A DNA stretch of 11,686 nucleotides from CAZWDO01 sp964632485 [NCBI: uncultured bacterium]. GTDB lineage: Bacteria > JAGOEH01. The position numbers were made by a program, and so were the translations under genes. The stretch spans positions 363,583 to 375,268 of the forward strand of contig CAZWDO010000001.1 of assembly GCA_964632485.1 (NCBI GenBank), given 5' to 3'. Positions within the stretch are counted from its first letter, which is position 1; every line of letters begins with the position of its first letter. The notes below the pieces were generated by a model. The model did not search any database and was not told where the DNA came from. It worked only from the letters and a program-made list of their open reading frames with translations. Below are positions 1-7,041 of this stretch, in pieces.

Positions 1-52
1 TATAGTTTTTCAATTTTCATTTCTTTAATACTATTAATTCTATCAAATTCAT

Positions 53-1738
53 TTGCAGTTGGACTCTAAACTATTTGAAACGGGAACTGATCCGATCAAT
101 TTTTTCTATGAACTCATGGAATTTGGAGACATTACGGAGATTCAAGCCGACTGCAGTCGCATTCCGGAATTTGAAAAATTTGATTGTTATTCGCTTTATA
201 TTCGCTGGATCATCCATTTTACAACCAAAGAACCCCGTTCACGCATTGAAAATGTATTTATCTTTGTAATGGACGACAGCAATAGTATCCGCATAGAATC
301 GCCGGAAACTGGCGGAAGCGAAACAGAAACGCCTCTCCCATCGCAGCCACCTTTCAAGAAATCCCCAGAGCAGAAAATAGCTCCCCTTTCGCAAAACAAG
401 ACACAACCTCAGGAAGTCCTATCGCCACCCGTAAAAAGACAACCAGTTCAACAGGAGAAATCTCCAGTGAAGGAACCTGCCATGATTATAAAAAAAGCAG
501 CCACTTCAGCAACCCCAACAACTGATGATAAAAAACCAGTGTCCAAAGTATCAACCATCAGGGTCGATACCGAAAAACTGGATAAATTAGTCAATCTGGT
601 CAGTGAAATGGTGATTGGAGTCGCCCGGCTTAATCAGATTGCCACTTCAGGGCAATATATAAAGAATCGTGATCTGCGGGGCACGATGGAAAATCTTGTG
701 CGATTTTCCAGAGATTTGCAAGAACAAGTCATGCGAGTGCGCATGATTCCCGTTGAAGGGACGTTTAACCGTTTTTATCGGGTTGTCCGGGACTTGGCCC
801 GGGAATTAAACAAGAAAATCCGCATTGAAATGTATGGCATTGAAACCGAATTGGATAAAAATGTAATTGAACAGCTCGGAGATCCTCTGAAGCATCTGAT
901 ACGCAACTCGGTGGATCACGGAATTGAGTCCCCCGAAACACGGCGAAAAAAAGGCAAGCCAGACGAAGGGGTCATCAAGCTTAAAGCCTATCAACAGGAA
1001 GGCAGCATTATCATCGAGATTAGCGATGACGGCGCGGGAATTAATCGAGAGATTGTTTATAAAAAAGCCTTGGAACGAGGTTTGATTAGCCCCCAGGAAG
1101 CATTTACTGATCAGGAGATTTTTAATTTTCTATTTCTTCCCGGATTTTCTACCGCCCAAAAAGTAACCGAGATTAGTGGCCGCGGAGTTGGATTAGATGT
1201 TGTCCGTCGCAATATCGAAGACCTGAAAGGCTCTATTATGACGGAATCTACCCCCGATATGGGAACAACATTCCGAATCAAACTGCCTTTAACGTTGGCA
1301 ATTATTGACGGGATGATTGTACGCGTTGGAAAAGAACATATCACAATTCCGTTGCTATCAATCATTGAAAGTATTCGACCCCAAGCCGATGATATTAAAT
1401 CACTCGAAAAGGAAGGTGAGCTGATTGAAGTCAGAGGTGAATATCTACCGCTGGTTCGCCTTCATAAGCTATTTAGTTTTGATACTGATAAAATAGACCC
1501 GACCGAGGCATTGGTCGTGATTATAGAGGGAAACCGAAAAAAATTCGGTTTATTAGTTGACGATATCATTGGTGAACAACAAGCCGTCATCAAATCATTG
1601 GAAAAAAATCTCAAACAGATAGAAGGAACCGCTGGAGCAACAATACTAGGTGATGGCAGCCTCTCTTTGATTCTCGACATCTACGGAATAGAAAAAATGG
1701 CCTTTTCCAAGCAGGGAGGAGTCACCAATGCCGGATAA
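53..1738 (+). CDS. cheA: CheA-type chemotaxis histidine kinase lacking the HPt (P1) domain
   Basis: Autokinase of a chemosensory array, expected to take receptor/CheW input and phosphorylate an HPt histidine. Seen in the 561 residues: a P2-like domain fragment at 1-75 (starting at LFETGTDP), a Pro/Gln/Lys-rich linker at about 85-165, a P3 dimerisation helix pair at about 168-235, and a GHKL ATPase with N box 277-291 (N285), G1 DDGAGI 325-330, F box FLPGFST 361-367 and G2 GRGVGLDVV 376-384. A P5/CheW-like domain covers about 415-550. All ATP-binding boxes look intact. No P1 domain precedes them, whereas usual CheAs have one and are longer. The TTG start at 53 has no Shine-Dalgarno, and in-frame stops lie at 26-28 and 35-37. 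The P2-like domain appears to lose its first strand, so the 5' end may be truncated or frameshifted; ATG116 is an alternative start. The 3' end overlaps cheW by 11 nt. Family call is very sure, start is not. Confidence 0.93.
   Translation: MQLDSKLFETGTDPINFFYELMEFGDITEIQADCSRIPEFEKFDCYSLYIRWIIHFTTKEPRSRIENVFIFVMDDSNSIRIESPETGGSETETPLPSQPPFKKSPEQKIAPLSQNKTQPQEVLSPPVKRQPVQQEKSPVKEPAMIIKKAATSATPTTDDKKPVSKVSTIRVDTEKLDKLVNLVSEMVIGVARLNQIATSGQYIKNRDLRGTMENLVRFSRDLQEQVMRVRMIPVEGTFNRFYRVVRDLARELNKKIRIEMYGIETELDKNVIEQLGDPLKHLIRNSVDHGIESPETRRKKGKPDEGVIKLKAYQQEGSIIIEISDDGAGINREIVYKKALERGLISPQEAFTDQEIFNFLFLPGFSTAQKVTEISGRGVGLDVVRRNIEDLKGSIMTESTPDMGTTFRIKLPLTLAIIDGMIVRVGKEHITIPLLSIIESIRPQADDIKSLEKEGELIEVRGEYLPLVRLHKLFSFDTDKIDPTEALVVIIEGNRKKFGLLVDDIIGEQQAVIKSLEKNLKQIEGTAGATILGDGSLSLILDIYGIEKMAFSKQGGVTNAG
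1714..1721 (+). promoter_or_regulatory. Shine-Dalgarno for cheW inside the end of cheA
   Basis: GGGAGGAG lies 6 nt upstream of ATG1728, within the last codons of cheA. It fixes the cheW start and makes the 11-nt cheA/cheW overlap a likely case of translational coupling. Confidence 0.75.
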
Positions 1739-2189
1739 AAGTAAACCCATCAATCGTCAACACATTATTTTCACGTTGGATAACGAGTATTACGCCGTTG
1801 AAATTGAAAAAATTAAAGAAATTATCGGCTATAAAGCTCTAACCCGCATCCCCAACATGCCCCATTTTATGAAAGGGGTCATCGATATCCGGGGAGAAGC
1901 CGTTCCCGTTATCGACATTCGCAATAAATTTAGTCTTCCGGATCGGGAGTATGATAATTTCACCGTCGTGCTGGTCTTACATATTCGCGGTAAAACAATC
2001 GGTACAATCGTCGATAATGTATCGGACGTCATTCATTTCAAGGAAGAAGAAATCCAACCGGCGCCTAAATTCTCCATGAGCGCTATTAGTGACAACTACG
2101 TTGCCGGAGTCGTCAAACAGGCCGATCACTTCGTCATTATACTAGATATCGATCGTATTTTAATGGAAGATGAAATCAATGTCATATAA
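1728..2189 (+). CDS. cheW: CheW chemotaxis coupling protein
   Basis: Adaptor that links chemoreceptors to CheA in the array at the cytoplasmic membrane. The 153 residues form one CheW domain of normal family length, with no membrane segment. Conserved stretches are EIIGY at 31-35, IPNMPHFMKGVIDIRG at 41-56 and the VPVIDIR core at 59-65; R55 lies in the loop that holds the conserved receptor/CheA-binding arginine of the family. The start is fixed by a strong Shine-Dalgarno inside cheA. It is closely related to the CheW domain at the end of the next gene: about 40 of 80 aligned residues are identical by hand count, which points to local duplication. The next gene follows after 15 nt. Confidence 0.96.
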   Translation: MPDKSKPINRQHIIFTLDNEYYAVEIEKIKEIIGYKALTRIPNMPHFMKGVIDIRGEAVPVIDIRNKFSLPDREYDNFTVVLVLHIRGKTIGTIVDNVSDVIHFKEEEIQPAPKFSMSAISDNYVAGVVKQADHFVIILDIDRILMEDEINVI

Positions 2190-2204
2190 TCAAGGAGCGC
2201 TAAG

Positions 2205-3614
2205 ATGAGCGAAGATTATTCTCATCTTATACCTGATTTTGTAAACGAATCCAATGAACATCTCGATAACATCGAGAACGATATTCTAAGTTTCGAACAA
2301 AAACAGGCAAATCAGGAATTCGATAAAGACCTGATTAACAGTATTTTCAGAGCCATTCATTCAATTAAAGGCGCGGCTTCTTTCATCGAACTTCACCATA
2401 TCGAACGCCTTAGCCACCGGATGGAAGATATCCTCGATTTGATCCGCAACCAAAAAATAAAATTAAATTCCAATATATCCAATGCATTACTGCATTCTAT
2501 CGATATGTTGAAAAACCTGTTGGAGAAGATTGAAGTTTCTAACAACATCGATATCGATATCTATATAGCCGAGCTTGACCAAGCTCTTGAATCGCAGCTA
2601 CATCCTGAATTGAAACATGATTTATCAAAATCAACGCAGATCAATTTCAACAATACTATATTTGAATTTGATGTCAACCACGCAAAACTTAAAAATCGAT
2701 TTGCTTCAGGATATGTTTATCTCATCGATATCGATCTGATCGAGGATATCGAAAAACAACACCTCAATCCGCTAATACTCGTAAAAGAGATGAACAGCCT
2801 GGGAGAACTTCTGGACACGAAAATCAATTTGATGGATATCCCTGAAGACCTGGAAGAAGATAGTAAACTCCCATTGAAAGTGATCTATTATTCGGCCATG
2901 GAAAAAGAGATGGTTTCCTATGCATTAAAAATCAATGAAGATAAAATCACCCAACTGGATGCGTCCGATTTCCAGGTTAAAAACGAAGCGCCGCATCCTG
3001 TTCAGCCCAAAATAACTAACAGCAGCGCCCCTGCTCCATCCGTTGAAATTCCAGCGCAGGAAGACGATACTGAAAATGAAAATTTTTTATCGGAAAATCA
3101 GAATATCGAATCCATCGAAGAACCCAGAGTAAACGATCCAGAGGAAACTCAGGCAATCGATATTGAAAAAAACCGCGACTATATTACGTTTATGCTCAAT
3201 TCCGAAGAATATGGTATTGAAATATTGAACATTCATGAAATTATTGGCTACCAGATTGTCAGTAAAATACCCAATGTCCCTCCCTATATCAAAGGAATGA
3301 TTAATTTAAGGGGAAATATTGTACCCGTTTTCGACATGAGAGAAAAATTCGGGATGACTAATCGCGACATTAACAAATTCACCGTTGTTATTATCGTCGA
3401 AATACAGAACAAAACCATCGGTTTAATCGTTGATTCCGTTTCCGATATCGTCACATTTCACGATCATGATATCCAGGAAGCGCTGGTAACCCATCATGGA
3501 ATCAACCTCGAACTGATTCGGGGGGTTGGAAAAAAGGAAAAACACATGATTATTCTTCTTAATCTCGACCGTTTGATTTCCACAATTTTTAATGAATTAG
3601 CCGCTTGCGCCTAA
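2205..3614 (+). CDS. HPt-CheW fusion protein (P1 domain carrier, CheA3-like)
   Basis: A 469-residue protein with three parts. Residues 1-110 are a helical HPt/P1 domain with the phospho-acceptor motif AIHSIKGAASF and H52 as acceptor; the following ERLSHRMEDILDLIR helix is typical of CheA P1. Residues about 150-255 resemble the P2-like domain that also begins the upstream CheA frame (compare VKEMNSLGELLDTKI here with YELMEFGDITEIQAD there). A Pro/acidic linker covers about 258-322. Residues about 323-465 are a CheW domain (EIIGY 345-349, MINLRG 365-370, VPVFDMRE 373-380). There is no ATPase domain, so it cannot phosphorylate itself. Inference: it docks in the array through CheW and supplies the P1 histidine missing from the neighbouring kinase. 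Start chosen at ATG2205, with AAGGAG 7 nt upstream at 2192-2197. It could instead be an auxiliary phosphotransfer adaptor beside a full-length CheA. Confidence 0.9.
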   Translation: MSEDYSHLIPDFVNESNEHLDNIENDILSFEQKQANQEFDKDLINSIFRAIHSIKGAASFIELHHIERLSHRMEDILDLIRNQKIKLNSNISNALLHSIDMLKNLLEKIEVSNNIDIDIYIAELDQALESQLHPELKHDLSKSTQINFNNTIFEFDVNHAKLKNRFASGYVYLIDIDLIEDIEKQHLNPLILVKEMNSLGELLDTKINLMDIPEDLEEDSKLPLKVIYYSAMEKEMVSYALKINEDKITQLDASDFQVKNEAPHPVQPKITNSSAPAPSVEIPAQEDDTENENFLSENQNIESIEEPRVNDPEETQAIDIEKNRDYITFMLNSEEYGIEILNIHEIIGYQIVSKIPNVPPYIKGMINLRGNIVPVFDMREKFGMTNRDINKFTVVIIVEIQNKTIGLIVDSVSDIVTFHDHDIQEALVTHHGINLELIRGVGKKEKHMIILLNLDRLISTIFNELAACA

Positions 3615-3617
3615 ATA

Positions 3618-4469
3618 ATGACCGAATCCAAATTAATCCAAACGTACCACATTGATGACAAGGAATTCATAGAATTAAAAAATCTAATATATGAACATAC
3701 TGGCATTAACTTAAATGACCACAAAAAAGAATTGGTTGTATCACGGCTGAGTAAGCGACTACGCAGCCTGGAGCTCATTTCATTCAAGGAGTATTTGCAT
3801 TATTTAAAAAACCGCGACGTTGATCAGCAGGAGCTCCACCAGATGATAAATCGTATCACAACCAATAAAACAGATTTTTATCGTGAAAACCATCATTTTG
3901 AATATATTATGAAGGAATATTTCCCCAAGTTAATTGCCCAACAACCCAGAGGGAAACTTGTTGTTTGGAGCGCAGGATGTTCATCGGGCGAAGAACCCTA
4001 TACTCTCGCTATTGTATTGCAGGAGATATGCAGAGTCAATCCTCAATGGGATTATCACATTTTAGCTACCGACCTGGATACTGATATACTAACAAAAGCC
4101 TCCACTGGAATTTATCGTTCTTCCACAATCGCGCCGGTACCTGAAGAACTACGTAAAAAATATTTTTCCCCTATCGAAAATGAAGGGGAGATGTTGTTTC
4201 AGGCCAAACCCGTCATTCGCGATAAAATCTCTTTTTATAAGCTTAATTTTAAACTTCCCGATTATAAAATCAAAACCCGTTTTGATTTTATTTTTTTCCG
4301 CAATGTTATGATATACTTTGATAATGATCTCAAAAACCATATACTGACACAATTCCACAATTTATTAAAAGAGAATGGATTAATTTTTATAGGCCATAGT
4401 GAGTCGTTGCTTTTTTACAAAGATAAGTTCCAATTTGTAAAAAACACGATTTATCGAAAGGTATTATAA
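3618..4469 (+). CDS. cheR: CheR chemoreceptor glutamate O-methyltransferase
   Basis: Transfers methyl groups from S-adenosylmethionine to glutamates of chemoreceptors for adaptation, opposing CheB. The 283 residues match a full-length CheR: an N-terminal all-helical domain (about 12-85) ending in TTNKTDFYRE (81-90), where many homologues have TTNET, then a Rossmann methyltransferase domain. SAM-binding motif WSAGCSSGEEPYTLA is at 117-131, the acidic loop ATDLD at 150-154, FRNVMIYF at 227-234 and the late motif IGHSESL at 258-264. No tetratricopeptide extension is present. The gene starts 3 nt after the HPt-CheW stop with no clear Shine-Dalgarno, so it is probably translated by coupling. Its stop overlaps the cheD start (TAATG). 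Confidence 0.97.
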   Translation: MTESKLIQTYHIDDKEFIELKNLIYEHTGINLNDHKKELVVSRLSKRLRSLELISFKEYLHYLKNRDVDQQELHQMINRITTNKTDFYRENHHFEYIMKEYFPKLIAQQPRGKLVVWSAGCSSGEEPYTLAIVLQEICRVNPQWDYHILATDLDTDILTKASTGIYRSSTIAPVPEELRKKYFSPIENEGEMLFQAKPVIRDKISFYKLNFKLPDYKIKTRFDFIFFRNVMIYFDNDLKNHILTQFHNLLKENGLIFIGHSESLLFYKDKFQFVKNTIYRKVL

Positions 4470-5059
4470 TGTTTACTAAATTTGACAATAAATTTCAAAG
4501 AAAAATGACAATCATCAATCCCGGAGAATATTACGCCACAAACGATGATGAAGTTATTGTAACCGTATTGGGGTCATGTGTTTCTGTTTGCCTTTTCGAT
4601 CAGGGGAAAAGATTGGCAGGGATGAACCACTTTATGCTGGTAGGGGATTTGCGCGATGAAGAGATATATATGAATCCCAATGCTCGTTATGGCATTTTTG
4701 CCATGGAGGTATTGTTCAATGAACTGATAAAGCGGGGCGGAAATAAAAAAAACTTTGCCTGTAAAGTTTTTGGGGGAGGCCATGTACTAAACTATAAAAA
4801 GAGCACGGGAAACGTTCCGGAAAACAATATCCGGTTTGTGCGTTCATTTTTAAAACTTGAAGGCGTTCCTATTCTGAGTGAAGACCTGGGGGGTTACAGT
4901 GGCCGGAAAATTATATTCTTTACTGATGATCAAAGGGTGTTGTTAAAGCGGCTGAAATCGACGGTGGATCCTGCTATAATCGCAGAAGAAGAATATGAAC
5001 GAAAAATGTTGGATTCGAAAGCAAAAGAATTAAACGATCGCATGACTTTTTTTGATTAG
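4469..5059 (+). CDS. cheD: CheD chemoreceptor glutamine deamidase
   Basis: Deamidates specific receptor glutamines to glutamates; in many bacteria it also partners the phosphatase CheC. Catalytic motif LGSCVSVC is at 34-41 with nucleophile C37, and the catalytic His is H54 in AGMNHFML. Their spacing of 17 matches C27/H44 of Thermotoga maritima CheD. Other family marks are ARYGIFAMEVL at 72-82, VFGGGHVL at 100-107 and the late GGYSGRKIIFF at 141-151. The C-terminal 25 residues form a charged helix beyond the core; total length of 196 is slightly longer than typical. GAAAGG at 4456-4461 is the Shine-Dalgarno, and the start overlaps the cheR stop by 1 nt. No cheC occurs in the window. Confidence 0.96.
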   Translation: MFTKFDNKFQRKMTIINPGEYYATNDDEVIVTVLGSCVSVCLFDQGKRLAGMNHFMLVGDLRDEEIYMNPNARYGIFAMEVLFNELIKRGGNKKNFACKVFGGGHVLNYKKSTGNVPENNIRFVRSFLKLEGVPILSEDLGGYSGRKIIFFTDDQRVLLKRLKSTVDPAIIAEEEYERKMLDSKAKELNDRMTFFD

Positions 5060-5071
5060 GCAGGAAACCGC

Positions 5072-6130
5072 ATGAAAAAAATAACCGTTCTGATCATTGA
5101 TGACTCGAGTTTGGTCCGGCAAATTCTACAGGAGATGCTCGCATCCCACGAACAGATTGAAGTTGTCGGGACAGCAATGGATCCGTATCAAGCGAGGGAT
5201 TTAGTTAAAAAATTTCGACCGGATGTGATTACCCTGGACGTCGAAATGCCTCGAATGGACGGCATTACATTTTTAGAAAAACTGATGAATGCCTACCCGA
5301 CAGCGGTTGTAATGATCAGTTCCTTAACCGAAAAAAATACGGAAACAACACTAAAAGCGCTGGCTTTAGGCGCTATTGATTTCATCGCTAAACCGAAATC
5401 GAATCTGATGATGGGAATGAACACTCTGAAAGAAGAAATCATCAACAAGGTTCTGGTAGCGGCGCAGGCTAAAATTCTCCCTCAAAAACGATTCTTTTTA
5501 CCCGTAACTGAAAAAATTGATATCGACAGTTATCTGCAAGTTTCCGTACCGACTAATTTTCCCAAGACTGCCCCGATAATTGTCATGGGAGCATCGACAG
5601 GGGGAACGGTAGCTTTGGAAACAATTTTACGCCAATTAAAACCCGATGCCCCACCTATTGCCATTGTTCAGCACATGCCGGAAAACTTCACAAAAGCTTT
5701 TGCCGATCGCGTGAATACAAATTGTCAAATTTTAGTAAAAGAAGCGGAAAATAATGAAAAAATGGAAGTTGGCAAAGCGCTGATTGCCCCGGGAAATCAT
5801 CATTTATTGTTACAGCGAAGAGGTCAAAACTATTTTGTCGAAATAAAAGACGGCCCTCCTGTCAACCGCCATCGGCCCAGCGTAGATGTGCTCTTTAAAT
5901 CTACGGCGTATTCTGCCGGACCCAATGCGATCGGAATTATCTTGACCGGAATGGGAGACGATGGCGCCAAGGGACTTTTAGAAATGTATCAAGCGCATGC
6001 TCTGACAATAGCTCAGGATGAAGCTTCCTGTGTTGTGTTCGGGATGCCCCGAGTTGCCATTGAGCTCCATGCCACGTCAAAAATCGCGCCTTTAACACAT
6101 ATTCCTTCCATCATTAACCAAATCAAATAA
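5072..6130 (+). CDS. cheB: CheB receptor methylesterase response regulator
   Basis: Phosphorylation-activated methylesterase/amidase that removes receptor methyl groups. Receiver domain at 1-125: acidic pair D10/D11, phospho-acceptor D56 in TLDVEMPRMDG, switch S84 and conserved K107 in AKP. The linker runs about 126-165. The catalytic domain starts near 168, with nucleophile S175 in GASTGG, H201 in QHMP and D297 in GMGDDG. This triad is offset by a constant +11 from E. coli S164/H190/D286, so the enzyme looks fully intact. Length of 352 is normal. The start at ATG5072 follows AGG/CAGGA at 5058-5064, 12 nt after the cheD stop. One of only two receiver domains with an intact phospho-acceptor in the window. 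Confidence 0.97.
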   Translation: MKKITVLIIDDSSLVRQILQEMLASHEQIEVVGTAMDPYQARDLVKKFRPDVITLDVEMPRMDGITFLEKLMNAYPTAVVMISSLTEKNTETTLKALALGAIDFIAKPKSNLMMGMNTLKEEIINKVLVAAQAKILPQKRFFLPVTEKIDIDSYLQVSVPTNFPKTAPIIVMGASTGGTVALETILRQLKPDAPPIAIVQHMPENFTKAFADRVNTNCQILVKEAENNEKMEVGKALIAPGNHHLLLQRRGQNYFVEIKDGPPVNRHRPSVDVLFKSTAYSAGPNAIGIILTGMGDDGAKGLLEMYQAHALTIAQDEASCVVFGMPRVAIELHATSKIAPLTHIPSIINQIK

Positions 6131-6134
6131 TACC

Positions 6135-7040
6135 ATGAATATTTTACTTTATTCTAAAAATCACGCCTCATTCCTGCCTTTAATCGAAGCTGCTGCCAAT
6201 TATGATCACACCATCATCGAATCCGGACAAATTGCCCAAGCTTCCTCTATTTTTTTCGAAAACTTGACCCCCCTTGTCTTTTTTGATTATTCAACACATG
6301 ACAGCGATGTATTAAAACTTCTGGATATATTTCAACAAAGTGAACGCGTTTTCTATGTCATTTTTTTTATCTCTGAATACAACCCACCTCTTGCGCTTCA
6401 ACTGCTTCCCAAAAAAATCGATGCATTTCTATATATCCCCACTAATATGGATGATAGTCTTAAAATTATTAAAGCAACGACTAATTTTAATCGGCTATCC
6501 GCTATCCAGGTCGATTTTCAACATTTATCCTATGAACATAAAAAAATTATTATCGGGAACGATTTTCATGAACTCCACTCAATCATCCGCCAACTAACTA
6601 TCAATCTTTCCAAAGTGTGTAAGAATCCTAAAAAAATTGAATTGGCCCTCTATGAAATAATCATTAATGCCATAGAACATGGTAATCTGGGTATCACGGC
6701 CGATGAAAAAAAACAATCGATTCAAAATGATAAATATTACCAACTGCTGAATGAACGAAAATTGATGGAAAAATTTAAAAAGCGTAAAGTTTACATAGAA
6801 ACGACATTGAGTGACGATTATGTCGAGTACGTCATCGAAGATGAGGGCATCGGGTTCGATTGGCGGAAAAAAACGAATAACCAGGAACCGATTGATCTGC
6901 TTAATGAACACGGCAGAGGAATCCTCATGGTAAGAAACATATTCGACATTATTGAGTATAATGAAAAAGGGAATAAAGTCCGAATGATAAAGTTTTCTGA
7001 TTTCCAAACATTTACCGCCAACCCGGAAAGCTTATCGTAA
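6135..7040 (+). CDS. Degenerate receiver-like domain fused to an RsbW/SpoIIAB-like GHKL ATPase
   Basis: A 301-residue protein in two parts. The N-terminal 1-115 alternates strands and helices like a receiver (LVFFD at 47-51 in the beta-3 position) but lacks the acidic pair after strand 1 and the lysine after strand 5, so phosphorylation in the normal way is unlikely. The C-terminal half is a GHKL ATPase: N box with E174/N178 followed by EHGN at 181-184, G1 DEGIGFDWR at 236-244, and G2 EHGRGILM at 258-265. Between N and G1 boxes sits a longer charged insert (about 187-220) than in classical RsbW. There is no dimerisation/HPt module, so it is not an ordinary histidine kinase. It starts 4 nt after cheB and ends 1 nt before the PP2C gene, which suggests joint work as kinase and phosphatase acting on a STAS antagonist, inferred by analogy with RsbW/RsbU. 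No STAS protein is in the window. Confidence 0.83.
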   Translation: MNILLYSKNHASFLPLIEAAANYDHTIIESGQIAQASSIFFENLTPLVFFDYSTHDSDVLKLLDIFQQSERVFYVIFFISEYNPPLALQLLPKKIDAFLYIPTNMDDSLKIIKATTNFNRLSAIQVDFQHLSYEHKKIIIGNDFHELHSIIRQLTINLSKVCKNPKKIELALYEIIINAIEHGNLGITADEKKQSIQNDKYYQLLNERKLMEKFKKRKVYIETTLSDDYVEYVIEDEGIGFDWRKKTNNQEPIDLLNEHGRGILMVRNIFDIIEYNEKGNKVRMIKFSDFQTFTANPESLS

Positions 7041-7041
7041 A

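Noticed and set aside
1-66. Hydrophobic plus-strand open frame at the left edge (stop at 67-69), and a possible minus-strand start at 18-20
   Set aside because: Both are very short and AT-driven, run off the window and lack supporting signals. They may be the tail of an upstream gene but cannot be supported.
4149-4358. Minus-strand open frames inside cheR and other genes of both blocks
   Set aside because: They mirror strongly conserved coding sequence on the plus strand, show no family features and no ribosome binding sites.
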